Below, in pieces: positions 7,527 to 15,768 of a stretch of DNA of 39,344 nucleotides. The notes beneath the pieces were generated by a model. That model had not been told where the DNA came from. It saw only the letters and a program-made list of their open reading frames with translations, and did no database searches. Origin of the DNA: Halobacteriales archaeon QS_1_68_20. Lineage in GTDB: Archaea; Halobacteriota; Halobacteria; Halobacteriales; PXRE01. Each line of letters opens with the position of its first letter. Within the stretch, counting starts at the first letter, position 1. The position numbers were made by a program, and so were the translations under genes. The stretch lies in assembly GCA_003021085.1 (NCBI GenBank), contig PXRE01000016.1, positions 1 to 39,344 of the forward strand. Reading direction: 5' to 3'.

Positions 7527-8348
7527 ATGGGGAGCGAGGACGACTTCGAGACGGCCTACGTCACCCGCTCGGAGGTCCGGGAGATGATCGCCGTCGGCCA
7601 GCGCGAGGGCGTGTTCACCGACGAGGAACACCTGATGCTCCAGCGACTGCTCCGGTTCAGCAACCGCACCGCCAAGGAGACGATGGTGCCACGCCTGGAC
7701 GTGGTGGGCGTCCCCGCCGACGCGGACCTCTCGGAAGCCGTCCGGACCGCCGTCGAGAGCGGGTTCACGCAGTTGCCGGTCTACGAGGAGACCCTGGACG
7801 AAATCGTCGGCATCGTCCACGTGCTAGACCTGCTGGCCGCGCGCGAGCGCGGCGAGGATCCCTCGCTCCGGGACCTCGTCGACCCGCCGTACGTCGTCCC
7901 CGAGTCGAAAGACGTCGACGAACTGCTCGCGGAGTTGCGCGCCGAGCGCGGTCGCATGGCCGTCGTCGTCGACGAGTTCGGGACCACCTCCGGCATCATC
8001 ACCATCGAGGACGTGGTCGAGGAGATCATCGGCGAGATCCTCACCGAGACGGAGACGGTCCCGATCAGGTGGCTGGACGACGACGTGGCCCTCGTCCGCG
8101 GGGAACTGAGCGTCCACGCGGTCAACGAGGCGCTGGAGGTGGACCTGCCGGAGACCGGGGAGTACGAGTCCATCGCCGGGTTCGTCTTCGCCCGGGTCGG
8201 CCGGGTGCTCGAGGAGGGCGAGTCGGTGACCCACGACGGCGTGCGACTCGTCGTCGAGACCGTGGACAACAACCGCATCCTGGAGGTGCAGGTGGAACTC
8301 CCCGAGGGAACGACGGAGGAAGAGGATTTTTCGGACCCGCGCTCGTGA
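7527..8348 (+). CDS. CBS-pair/CorC-domain protein lacking its DUF21 membrane domain
   Basis: About 273 residues starting at MGSEDDFETAYVTRSEVREMI. The sequence contains a paired CBS domain (about residues 45-165, with FTQLPVYEETLDEIVGIVHVLDLL and VVVDEFGTTSGIITIEDVVEEIIGEI) and a C-terminal CorC/HlyC transporter-associated domain (about 180-260). Family members (CNNM/CorC Mg2+ or Na+ transport related proteins) carry a DUF21 domain of three or four membrane helices before this. Here only its last residues survive upstream in frame (GPLQ, then ATRWVNRLMG, about 7460-7530); the membrane part is absent. A TATA-like ATTTTAGG at about 7369 serves an ATG at 7399 that is in a different frame. The gene is probably N-terminally deleted; a soluble cyclic-nucleotide/ATP-binding product is possible. 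Confidence 0.7.
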   Translation: MGSEDDFETAYVTRSEVREMIAVGQREGVFTDEEHLMLQRLLRFSNRTAKETMVPRLDVVGVPADADLSEAVRTAVESGFTQLPVYEETLDEIVGIVHVLDLLAARERGEDPSLRDLVDPPYVVPESKDVDELLAELRAERGRMAVVVDEFGTTSGIITIEDVVEEIIGEILTETETVPIRWLDDDVALVRGELSVHAVNEALEVDLPETGEYESIAGFVFARVGRVLEEGESVTHDGVRLVVETVDNNRILEVQVELPEGTTEEEDFSDPRS

Positions 8349-8355
8349 CCCCGCC

Positions 8356-8955
8356 ATGGACTGGTCCCGCCGCCGAGCGCTCGCGGTCGCCGCCGCCCTC
8401 GCGGGCGGACTCGCCGGGTGTACCGGAGCGGGCGACGACGAGTCGCCGCCACCGACCGAAGAACCGACCGGAACCCCCGACGACGGGACGCCGACCGCGA
8501 CCCCGGCAGACGAACCGCCCACCGACGAGGAGACGCCGACCGAGACGCCGCCCAGCGAGGAGACCCCGTCCGAGGACCTCGACCTCCGGGAGGCCAACGT
8601 CACGCAGGTCGAGGTGGCCGAGGCAGAATCGGACGGGGAGTACCAGTTCCGGGTCACCCTGTACCACGACGACGACGGCGAGGACGGCTACGCCGACTGG
8701 TGGCAAGTCGAGACGCTTGACGGTGAACGCCTGGGCCGCAGGGAGCTGACCCACCCCCACGGCACCGGGGAGTACGCCCACGCCGAACTCGTCTCGGTCC
8801 CCGAGGACGTCACCTGCGTCGTCGTCCGCGGCCACGACCAGACCCACAGCTACGGCGGCCAGGCGATGCTGGTGACCGTCGACTCCGGGGCGACCCGCGC
8901 GGTCGACCAGGGATCCGAACCGGCCTCGTTCGCGGACGCTACCTGCCCGGAGTAG
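8356..8955 (+). CDS. Tat lipoprotein, unknown function
   Basis: A 199-residue secreted lipoprotein. The start MDWSRRRALAVAAALAGGLAGC carries twin arginines and a lipobox with Cys22. Residues about 25-75 are a Thr/Pro/Glu-rich linker typical of haloarchaeal surface lipoproteins. The remaining domain (about 78-199) contains EYQFRVTLYHDDDGEDGYADWWQVETLDG and a Cys pair (Cys in DVTCVVV and near the C-terminus ATCPE) and looks like a small beta-sandwich. It starts seven bases after the upstream stop and is probably cotranscribed with the CBS/CorC gene. Family not recognised. Confidence 0.82.
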   Translation: MDWSRRRALAVAAALAGGLAGCTGAGDDESPPPTEEPTGTPDDGTPTATPADEPPTDEETPTETPPSEETPSEDLDLREANVTQVEVAEAESDGEYQFRVTLYHDDDGEDGYADWWQVETLDGERLGRRELTHPHGTGEYAHAELVSVPEDVTCVVVRGHDQTHSYGGQAMLVTVDSGATRAVDQGSEPASFADATCPE

Positions 8956-9042
8956 CCACGAACGTGTATACATCAAACCCTAATTGTCCCAGGATATGCA
9001 CGTACCAGTGGGTTGAAGGCCCTCCGCAGTCGTAGGGATGGT

Positions 9043-9936
9043 ATGACCGACGTCATCGACGGAGACGCGATCGCGGGGGAGATCAGGGACGAACTGGAGG
9101 GTGCCGTCCAGCGACTGCGGGACGAGGGGGTCGCGCCGACGCTGGCGACCGTGCTGATGAGTCCGGACCCGGCCAGCGAGACGTACGTCTCGATGAAACA
9201 GCGCGACTGCGAGGAACTGGGCATCGAGACCCGGGACGTGGAACTGCCGCTGGACTCGCCTGCGGGGGACCTGTACGCGACCGTCGAGGAGTTGAACGAC
9301 GGCGACGGCGTCCACGGCATCCTCGTACAGATGCCGGTCCCGGACCACGTCGACGACCGCGAGGTGATCGAACGGATCGACCCCGCCAAGGACGTCGACG
9401 GCTTCCACCCCGAGAACGTCGGCCGCCTCGTCGCCGGGAACCCGCGGTTCGAGCCCTGCACGCCCCACGGCGTCCAGAAACTGCTCGACGCCGCGGGCGT
9501 CGACACCGAGGGCGCGGACGTGACCATCGTCGGCCGGTCGGACATCGTCGGCAAGCCCCTGGCGAACCTCCTGCTCGACAAGGGGCCGGGCGGCAACGCC
9601 ACCGTGACGGTCTGTCACTCCCGGACGGAGGACCTGACCGCGAAGACCCGCGAGGCCGACGTGGTGGTCGCCGCGGCCGGCGTCCCCGAACTGGTCGACG
9701 GGTCGATGCTCTCGGAGGGCGTCGTCGTGATCGACGTGGGGGTCAACCAGGTGGACGCGGACACCGAGAAGGGGTACGAACTCGTCGGCGACGTCGAGTT
9801 CGAGTCCGCCAGCGAGAAAGCCAGCGCCATCACGCCGGTCCCGGGCGGCGTCGGGCCGATGACCCGGGCGATGTTGCTCCACAACACCGTGAAGGCCGCC
9901 AGCGAGCAGTCCGGCGTCGACGTCGAGTTGCCCTAG
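9043..9936 (+). CDS. folD: Methylene-THF dehydrogenase / methenyl-THF cyclohydrolase
   Basis: A 297-residue bifunctional FolD that oxidises 5,10-methylene-THF with NADP and hydrolyses the product to 10-formyl-THF. Family signatures are YVSMKQRDCEELGI (containing the catalytic Lys and Tyr), HGILVQMPVPDHV, PAKDVDGFHPENVGRL, CTPHGV, the nucleotide-binding loop VGRSDIVGKPLANLL and PVPGGVGPMTRAML. Length is normal. ATG at 9043 (MTDVIDG) is preferred over an in-frame TTG 30 bases earlier because the family starts there. With glyA 3 kb away it completes one-carbon transfer. Its stop overlaps the stop of the convergent membrane-protein gene. Confidence 0.96.
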   Translation: MTDVIDGDAIAGEIRDELEGAVQRLRDEGVAPTLATVLMSPDPASETYVSMKQRDCEELGIETRDVELPLDSPAGDLYATVEELNDGDGVHGILVQMPVPDHVDDREVIERIDPAKDVDGFHPENVGRLVAGNPRFEPCTPHGVQKLLDAAGVDTEGADVTIVGRSDIVGKPLANLLLDKGPGGNATVTVCHSRTEDLTAKTREADVVVAAAGVPELVDGSMLSEGVVVIDVGVNQVDADTEKGYELVGDVEFESASEKASAITPVPGGVGPMTRAMLLHNTVKAASEQSGVDVELP

Positions 9937-10325
9937 CGGGCGGCCGCGGCGCGTCGGCGTCGCGCCCTGAAGTAGTAGTAGCCGATCAGCGCCCCGAAGA
10001 CGGCGGCCAGCGCGAGTCCGATGGCGACGATTTCGGGGACGCCAGCCTCGATCAGGAGGTACGAGACGAGCGGAATCGAGAGCAGTGCGCCGAACCCGAC
10101 GGTCCCGCTGAGGAGGGAGTTCGGCCCCGTCTCCGGCGGTTCCCCCCTGACGAGCGTCCGCGCGCCGGTCACCGCCAGCACCACCACGACCACCAGTCCG
10201 AAACTGGCGACGACGGCCAGCGCCGGCGATTCGGTGCGGGGCTGGACGAACGAGACGGCGAACGAGTACAGCATCAGGAGCGCGACCATCCGGGCCGCCC
10301 CGGCGAGGTCGTCGGCGTCGACCAT
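9933..10325 (-). CDS. Small integral membrane protein
   Basis: A 130-residue protein with four predicted membrane helices: about residues 12-27 (MVALLMLYSFAVSFV), 34-54, 72-92 and 97-117, ending in a strongly basic tail FRARRRRAAAAR on the presumed cytoplasmic side. No motif allows a function. ATG at 10325 (MVDADDLAGAARM) fits the short divergent gap to the next hydrolase gene. Its stop codon overlaps that of folD by three bases, a tight convergent arrangement. Confidence 0.75.
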   Translation of the reverse strand: MVDADDLAGAARMVALLMLYSFAVSFVQPRTESPALAVVASFGLVVVVVLAVTGARTLVRGEPPETGPNSLLSGTVGFGALLSIPLVSYLLIEAGVPEIVAIGLALAAVFGALIGYYYFRARRRRAAAAR

Positions 10326-10411
10326 GGATTCGACTCGGAGGGTGGCGGCAAGTATCTTTCCTCGCGCGGTCGAACTGAAGCGTTAAGCGACAGGGCGCAC
10401 CATCCCCGGCC

Positions 10412-11362
10412 ATGAGCGACTTCGACGCGACGGCGGCCGAGGCGCCGCACCCGGACGTCCAGCAAGTTCTGGACCTGGTCGAGGCCGCCCCCGACGTCCA
10501 CGAGTTACCGCCCGCCGAGGCTCGGATGGCGTTCGAGGCGGCGTTCCCGGAGGGCGAACCGGCCGCCGAGGTCGGCGCCGTCGAGGACCGGACGATACCC
10601 GGCCCCGCGGGGGACCTGCCGGTGCGAATCTACGAACCGAGAGGTGGCGCGTCGGCCCCGCCGGTCGTGTACGCCCACGGCGGCGGCTTCGTGTTGGGCG
10701 ACCTGGACACCCACGACGACACCTGCCGGGTGCTGTGCGAGGCCGCGGAGACGGTGGTCGTCTCGGTCGACTACCGGCTCGCGCCCGAACACCCCTTCCC
10801 CGCGGCCGTCGAGGACGTCTACGCGGCGACCGAGTGGGTCGAGGCGAACCTCGCCGACGGGGGCGTCGCGGTCGCGGGCGACAGCGCGGGCGGGACGCTG
10901 GTCGCGGTCACCACGTTACTCGCCCGCGACCGGCGCAGGCGCGGGGAGTCGGCGCCCGAGATCGTCTACCAGGGTCTGCTGTACCCCGCGACGGACGTCG
11001 AACTGTACCCCTCCGTGACGGAGAACGCCGGGGGGTACTTCCTGACCGCCGAGGAGATGGCGTACTTCCACGACCACTACCTCTCGCACGAACTTCACGG
11101 CCACAACAGGTACGCGTTCCCGACGGCCGCCCGGGACCTCTCGGGGTTGCCGCCCGCCACCGTCGTCACCGCCGGATTCGACCCGCTCCGGGACGAGGGT
11201 GCGGCGTACGCCGAGCGCCTGGCCGACGCGGGCGTCGAGGTGACGTTCCGCAACCACGAGGACATGATCCACGGGTTCGCCAGCATGCTCGCGTTAGACG
11301 TCGCCCGGGCGCGGGAGGAACTGACGGAACTCGGTGCCGACCTCGCGGCGGCGGGCGACTGA
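10412..11362 (+). CDS. Alpha/beta hydrolase of the hormone-sensitive lipase family
   Basis: A 316-residue esterase of the bacterial HSL/acetyl-esterase group. Diagnostic features are the oxyanion-hole motif HGGGFVLGDL, the nucleophile elbow GDSAGG, the segment SVDYRLAPEHPFPAA that is a hallmark of this family, the acid region VTAGFDPLRDEG and the catalytic His in MIHGFASM. It would hydrolyse short acyl esters in the cytoplasm; the natural substrate is unknown. A TATA-like GCGTTAAGCG lies about 30 bases before the ATG, consistent with a leaderless transcript. No signal peptide is present. Confidence 0.92.
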   Translation: MSDFDATAAEAPHPDVQQVLDLVEAAPDVHELPPAEARMAFEAAFPEGEPAAEVGAVEDRTIPGPAGDLPVRIYEPRGGASAPPVVYAHGGGFVLGDLDTHDDTCRVLCEAAETVVVSVDYRLAPEHPFPAAVEDVYAATEWVEANLADGGVAVAGDSAGGTLVAVTTLLARDRRRRGESAPEIVYQGLLYPATDVELYPSVTENAGGYFLTAEEMAYFHDHYLSHELHGHNRYAFPTAARDLSGLPPATVVTAGFDPLRDEGAAYAERLADAGVEVTFRNHEDMIHGFASMLALDVARAREELTELGADLAAAGD

Positions 11363-11389
11363 CCTGCTCCGGGCGCGGAAGAGAATCGA

Positions 11390-11899
11390 TCACGGCCGGA
11401 TGGCCGACACCAGCACCAGCGCGGCCACCAGCAGGACGACCAGCGCGCCGACGTGGAAGCCGCCGTCGACGGTGCTGAACACGAGGGCGACGACGCCGAC
11501 GCTGGCGACGCCCACGGCGAGGCTGACCCCGGCGTGGACGAGTTCGCCCCGCGCGGTCGCGGCGTGGCGCCCGACCTGCTGGCCGAGGGTGACTGCCTGC
11601 TCGCCGAAGTCCCAGGCGAGCACTGCGCCCAGAGTCCCGACGAGCAACCAGACCGGGCCGGCGTCGGCCAGGCCCGCGACGATCACGCCGCCGAACAGGA
11701 CGAGCGACCCGGCGACGACGGCGGCGACCGATCCCCTGGTGACGCCGGCGAGGACCAGCGCGAGGCCGCCGAGTGCGACGGCGGCGGCCGACGACGACCA
11801 CAGCGCCACGACGACCAGGGTGAGCAGGCCCGCGGCGACGGCGAGGGCGCCGCTGAGTCGCTGGCGCGACCGATCGATCTCCTGGGTCACTGCCGCCAC
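11390..11899 (-). CDS. Membrane protein of the DUF58 operon (DUF7519-like)
   Basis: A 169-residue protein with about six hydrophobic segments (near residues 16-33, 36-50, 55-75, 80-95, 118-138 and 146-166) and almost no soluble loops. I believe it belongs to the haloarchaeal DUF7519 group that accompanies DUF58 proteins. It is the last gene of the minus-strand operon and overlaps the DUF58 gene by 13 bases, implying translational coupling. A structural membrane partner of the DUF58 protein is the simplest role; nothing catalytic is visible. Confidence 0.72.
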   Translation of the reverse strand: MAAVTQEIDRSRQRLSGALAVAAGLLTLVVVALWSSSAAAVALGGLALVLAGVTRGSVAAVVAGSLVLFGGVIVAGLADAGPVWLLVGTLGAVLAWDFGEQAVTLGQQVGRHAATARGELVHAGVSLAVGVASVGVVALVFSTVDGGFHVGALVVLLVAALVLVSAIRP

Positions 11900-13152
11900 C
11901 CCCGTTCGGCCGCGGCGACGGCCGTCTCCAGGGGGGCCGGCGGCCGCCAGTCGATCACCCGGACGTCGGCGTCCCTGAGCGACGACAGTCTGAGGTCGCG
12001 CTCGGCGCGGGCCAGCAGTCCGCCGGCGGAGTCGGCGGTCGTCACGTCGGGGCTGACGGTCGTCACCGCGTGGCCGTCGATGGCGAACGTCTCCGCGATG
12101 GAGACGGCGTAGTCGTCCAGCATTGGCGACAGCCAGAACACCTGGCGGTCGCCGCGGACGCGCCGGCGGAGCGCGTCCAGGTGCCGGGGGTAGAACTTCT
12201 CCCCGGAGGGTGCCACCGGGACCTCGGCCGCCAGGAACTCCCGGGCGCGGACGCGGTGACCGCGCCCGAGTCCCGGTTCGAGGTAGGTGATTTCCGGAGC
12301 CAGGGCCGCGACCCCGACGCGGTTGCCGGACGACAGCAGGCCCTCCAGCAACTGGCGGGCCGCGTCGACGCAGTGCTCGACGGCGGTTGTCGCGCCGGTC
12401 TCCGTCTCGGCGAACGCCCGGGGCCGGGCGTCGATCACGAGCAGGACCGTCGCCATCCGCTCGGCCTCGAACTGGATCGTCGAGAGGTCGCCGGTCCGGG
12501 CGAGACGCCGCCAGTCCACGTGGCCCAGGGGGTCGCCCGGCCGGTACTCCCTGACGGAGTGGAACTCCGCACCCGATCCCGCGACGCCGCTGGTGACGGT
12601 GCCCGGGTACGGATCCGTGACCGACCCCAGGGACACCGTCTCGCCCGACTCCGCCGTCGGGACGCAGGTGATGGTCGTCGTCGGTCCCTGGACAGTCGTC
12701 TCCACTTCGACGGCCCCGCTGGCGTCCCGGGCGAAGACCGTCACCTCGCCGAAGGAGTGCTCGCCACGGGTTCCCTCGACCACGTACTCGAAGGCGGCCT
12801 CGGCACCCGGCGCGAGCGCCGTGTACGTGCGAGCGACGCCGTCGACGACCGTGAGGCCCTCGGGGACGCCGTCGACGACCCGGAGGTCCGGGAGCGTCGC
12901 CTCCCCGACGTTCCGGACGGTCGTCGTCACGGCGACCGCGTCGCCGACCCCGGGGCTCTCGGTCGAAACCTCGCGCTCGACCGCCAGGTCGACCTCGGGC
13001 GGGGCGGCCCCCCGGGCGAACGCGGCGTACCCGATGGCGACCATCCCCGCAAGGAACACCGCCGGCTGACTCAGGACGGCCCCCGCGGCCGCCCCGAACA
13101 GCGCCAGGGCCGTGATGCCCCGCCAGCGGTTGGTCTCCCGGACGGTCGTCAC
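11887..13152 (-). CDS. DUF58 domain-containing protein
   Basis: A 421-residue membrane-anchored protein. Two helices near the N-terminus (about residues 12-45) are followed by a conserved-repeat/DUF11-like extracytoplasmic beta domain (about 55-135: TVRNVGEATLPDLRVVDGVP). Then comes the DUF58 core with the signature EYRPGDPLGHVDWRRLARTGDL (about residues 203-225) and a von Willebrand-like fold (TVLLVIDARP). DUF58 proteins usually work with a MoxR AAA+ ATPase and transglutaminase-like proteins in maturation or assembly of envelope complexes. No MoxR gene is in the window. The start overlaps the end of the DUF7269 gene by four bases (ATGA-type). Confidence 0.9.
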   Translation of the reverse strand: MTTVRETNRWRGITALALFGAAAGAVLSQPAVFLAGMVAIGYAAFARGAAPPEVDLAVEREVSTESPGVGDAVAVTTTVRNVGEATLPDLRVVDGVPEGLTVVDGVARTYTALAPGAEAAFEYVVEGTRGEHSFGEVTVFARDASGAVEVETTVQGPTTTITCVPTAESGETVSLGSVTDPYPGTVTSGVAGSGAEFHSVREYRPGDPLGHVDWRRLARTGDLSTIQFEAERMATVLLVIDARPRAFAETETGATTAVEHCVDAARQLLEGLLSSGNRVGVAALAPEITYLEPGLGRGHRVRAREFLAAEVPVAPSGEKFYPRHLDALRRRVRGDRQVFWLSPMLDDYAVSIAETFAIDGHAVTTVSPDVTTADSAGGLLARAERDLRLSSLRDADVRVIDWRPPAPLETAVAAAERGWRQ

Positions 13153-13850
13153 CGCGACCCCTCCGTCGTCGCGTCGGGTTTGCCAGTACTCTGGCTGGCC
13201 CCTGCTGGCCCCCGGCCGGCCGCCCCGGTCGCCGGGGACTCGTCGTCGCCGGCCGCCCCCGCGTCGGCGGGATCGTCGGTCTCGACGCCGACCAGGTCCG
13301 CGACGGCCTCGGCCGCGTGGTTGGCGCGGCGGGTCAGCGTCCCCGACCCCGAGGTGGGGAGCAACCCGTCGCCACCGCCGTCGGCCACCGCGTCGTCGGT
13401 GAACAGCGCGGCTGCCGCGGGGTCGTCCGTCCAGGTGCCGGATTCGACCGCCTGCCTGGCGGCCTCGTCGTCGTAGTCACGGCGGCGAAGCGCCGCCACG
13501 ATGGACCGCCGGAGTCGCCGGCGCAACCGCGTGCGACGGCTCCGAAGGGTCCGCCCCGAATCGACGTTGCCGGCGGCCGCCGCGAGTTCGTCGAAGTCGG
13601 TCCCGGGCGCCGGGCCGGCGGGCGCCGTCTCGGGGTCCTCCTCGACGGTTCCCGCTTCGAGGTCGGTCTTGTACCGGTGCCAGAGGACCCGGGCGCCCTG
13701 GACCCCCGCAAGCGCGCCGAGCACGACGACGACGTGCTCGCCCGAGGGGACGAGTCCGGCCAGCGACGGGTCGACGATCATCGCCAGGCCGGCCCCCGCG
13801 ACGACGACGCCGACGACCGCGAGGACCGAGCGGAGGGCGTTCACGGCCAC
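13149..13850 (-). CDS. DUF7269-like membrane protein
   Basis: A 233-residue protein with two N-terminal membrane helices (about residues 7-27 and 35-53), a basic segment RSRRTRLRRRLRRSIVAALRRR (about 103-124) and a disordered acidic/Ala-Gly-rich C-terminus. The middle holds DDEAARQAVESGTWTDDPAAAALF, typical of the haloarchaeal family I take to be DUF7269, always found between DUF4129 and DUF58 genes. It overlaps the upstream DUF4129 gene by ten bases. The helical basic segment may contact partner proteins; no enzymatic motif is visible. Confidence 0.75.
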   Translation of the reverse strand: MAVNALRSVLAVVGVVVAGAGLAMIVDPSLAGLVPSGEHVVVVLGALAGVQGARVLWHRYKTDLEAGTVEEDPETAPAGPAPGTDFDELAAAAGNVDSGRTLRSRRTRLRRRLRRSIVAALRRRDYDDEAARQAVESGTWTDDPAAAALFTDDAVADGGGDGLLPTSGSGTLTRRANHAAEAVADLVGVETDDPADAGAAGDDESPATGAAGRGPAGASQSTGKPDATTEGSR

Positions 13851-14791
13851 CCCTCCCCGTCGGTTCCGGCGGCGTCGGCACCACCGGCGTCACCGTACGT
13901 CTCCTCGATGCCCCGGAGGGCGTCGATGGCGCGTTGCTCGCGGTCGGCGGTGGGGTCGTGGCCGCCGTACCGGACCGCCTCGAAGGTGTCGACGAGTTCG
14001 TCCACGTCCTCGGCGTCCATGCCGGCCGCGACGGCGGCCTGCCGGAACTCGCCCGGCGTGCGGACGTCCGGAGAGTCGACGTCGAGCAGTTCCGTCATGC
14101 GCTTGTAGGCGCGGTAGATCTCGTTCTCGACGGCGGCGTCGGCCTCCAGGCGGTCGGCGGCCTCCCCGGCCACCGACCCGATGGCCGCGAGGGTGTCCTG
14201 CTCGCGCGGTTCGGACCCGAACGAGTCGTCGTCGCCGGCGGGGTCGCCCCGCAGGACGACCACGGCGATCACCCCGAGGGTCAACACGCCGAGGACGCCC
14301 AGGAGGAGCAGTTCGGGGCTGTCGGTCAGGCGTTCGATGGCCTCCTGGGCCCCGCCGCCGACGCCCTCGCCCTCGCCGGTCCCGGTCCCGCTCCCGCCGG
14401 TGGACTCGTTGGCCGGTTCGCCGCCGGGCGGCGTTCCCGGACTCTCGGCGCCGTCCTCCATCAGGAACCACAACAGCAGGACCCAGCCCACGGCCAGGAT
14501 GCCGGCCACGATCACCTGGGCCATCCCCCGTAGCGCCTCTATCGGTTGCCGGAGGAGGCCGTAGGTCGCGGCGGCCGCCATGAGGACGAGCAGGCCGAAA
14601 ACGAAGTACATGAAGAAGTCGAACCGCGGCGGGGTGATGCCGGTGCTCGTCGCGGGGTCCTCCCGTTGCTCGCCGACCCCGGTCTCCCCGCCGGTGTCCT
14701 CGACGGGGGCCGACAGCGTCGACGCCGCCAGCGCGACGACGATCAACGCGACGAGTCCCAGCACAGCGTACCCGAGGCGACGCCGCTCCAT
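13841..14791 (-). CDS. DUF4129 domain-containing membrane protein
   Basis: About 316 residues from MERRRLGYAVLG. It has an N-terminal helix (about 6-23), two further helices (about 58-78 and 88-108), a Gly/Glu/Thr-rich linker (about 115-150), a fourth helix (about 165-185) and a C-terminal cytoplasmic DUF4129 domain with AYKRMTELLDVDSPDVRTPGEFRQAA and VDELVDTFEAVRYGG. In bacteria DUF4129 is the C-terminal part of transglutaminase-like TgpA proteins; here the transglutaminase part is missing, as in many haloarchaeal operons. It is the first gene of the operon. Earlier in-frame starts at 14818 and 14908 exist; 14791 is chosen because the conserved part begins there, but the 14908 start would be leaderless relative to the palindromic promoter. 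Confidence 0.82.
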   Translation of the reverse strand: MERRRLGYAVLGLVALIVVALAASTLSAPVEDTGGETGVGEQREDPATSTGITPPRFDFFMYFVFGLLVLMAAAATYGLLRQPIEALRGMAQVIVAGILAVGWVLLLWFLMEDGAESPGTPPGGEPANESTGGSGTGTGEGEGVGGGAQEAIERLTDSPELLLLGVLGVLTLGVIAVVVLRGDPAGDDDSFGSEPREQDTLAAIGSVAGEAADRLEADAAVENEIYRAYKRMTELLDVDSPDVRTPGEFRQAAVAAGMDAEDVDELVDTFEAVRYGGHDPTADREQRAIDALRGIEETYGDAGGADAAGTDGEGWP

Positions 14792-14907
14792 GCTGGACTG
14801 ACAGGAACGAGGGGTCATGAACGCTGTGGGTTCCGTCGCCGACCGCGCCGGGCCGGAATAGCGGTCGGACGACCCGCCAGGAGCGGCGTTCGGCGTCGTT
14901 CCAGCCA

Positions 14908-14937
14908 TATATGAATATATGTGCATATATTCATATA
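14908..14937 (-). promoter_or_regulatory. Perfect 30-base AT-rich palindrome upstream of the DUF4129-DUF58 operon
   Basis: Two 14-base arms (TATATGAATATATG and its exact complement) are separated by two bases. The element is the only strongly AT-rich DNA between the preceding gene and the operon, so it must contain the TATA box. It offers a symmetrical binding site for a dimeric regulator and could also form a cruciform. The low chance of a perfect 14-base arm arising in this GC-rich genome argues for selection. The regulator is unknown. Confidence 0.65.
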
Positions 14938-14989
14938 CGGCCCCGGGCATCTGGCGGAGTCTCGGAGAGCGGGGCGACGACCGCGGTCC

Positions 14990-15715
14990 CTAGGCCGGGG
15001 CGTCGTCCAGGCGGTCGAGTCGCGCCCGGGCGGATTCGAGCGCCCCGTCGTCGCCGTCGATCAGGTAGGTTCCGACCTCACGGACGGCCGACAGCAGGCG
15101 CTCGGCCGAGTCGGGGTCGATGTCGCCGTCGAGGGCCTGCACACGGCGCTCGTGGTCGTGAACACGTGCGAGGACGTCTCGGACTTCAGGATGCGGGTTG
15201 GCCTCCAGCCACTTGCGGACCTCCCGGCGGTAGGCCTCCACGGCGTCCGCGACCGCGAGCCCCCGGGCAGCGTGGAACGGCGGCGGCACCTCGGCCGGCG
15301 GCGGCCGCTCGCCCTCGTCGGCGCCGCCGAGCAGTTCGAGCAGGTAGGCGTGCTCGCGGTCGTCCAGTTCCAGCGCGCGGTCGGCCGCGTCGGCGACGTA
15401 GGTCAGTTCGACCGCAGTGAGGTAGGTGTCGTCCAGCGGCTGGAGGGCCCCGCCGCGGACGAACCCGTGCCGGCGGACGAACGGCCGGGCTTCGTCTTTC
15501 GCCTCGCGGGCGAGTTCACGGGGCGTCAGGTCGTCGACGGCAGTCCCGCCCGGCGTCAGGTCGAGTTCGCCGGGACTGGCGGTGTGTAGCGTCCGCTCGT
15601 CGTCCAGGCCCGTACTGTGGACGCTCCCGCACTCGGGACAGGCCACGCTCCCGGTCTCGTAGTACGACCAGCGCGTCCCGCAGTCCTGGCACTCCCGGCG
15701 GCCGCGGATTTCCAT
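14990..15715 (-). CDS. Zinc-ribbon protein (DUF7117-like)
   Basis: A 241-residue soluble protein starting MEIRGRRECQDCGTRWSYYETGSVACPECGSVHS. The four cysteines in CxxC pairs (residues 9, 12, 26 and 29) form a zinc ribbon. The rest is mostly acidic helices (for example DADRALELDDREHAYLLELLGGADEGE and a C-terminal helical pair), suggesting a helical bundle. I take it for the haloarchaeal DUF7117 group; the function is unknown. It has its own start, not overlapping the neighbouring genes. Confidence 0.8.
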   Translation of the reverse strand: MEIRGRRECQDCGTRWSYYETGSVACPECGSVHSTGLDDERTLHTASPGELDLTPGGTAVDDLTPRELAREAKDEARPFVRRHGFVRGGALQPLDDTYLTAVELTYVADAADRALELDDREHAYLLELLGGADEGERPPPAEVPPPFHAARGLAVADAVEAYRREVRKWLEANPHPEVRDVLARVHDHERRVQALDGDIDPDSAERLLSAVREVGTYLIDGDDGALESARARLDRLDDAPA

Positions 15716-15768
15716 GTCCGGCGGTTCGGCCCCCGGGGAGAAAAACGACGTGGAGCGTCTGTTCCGGG

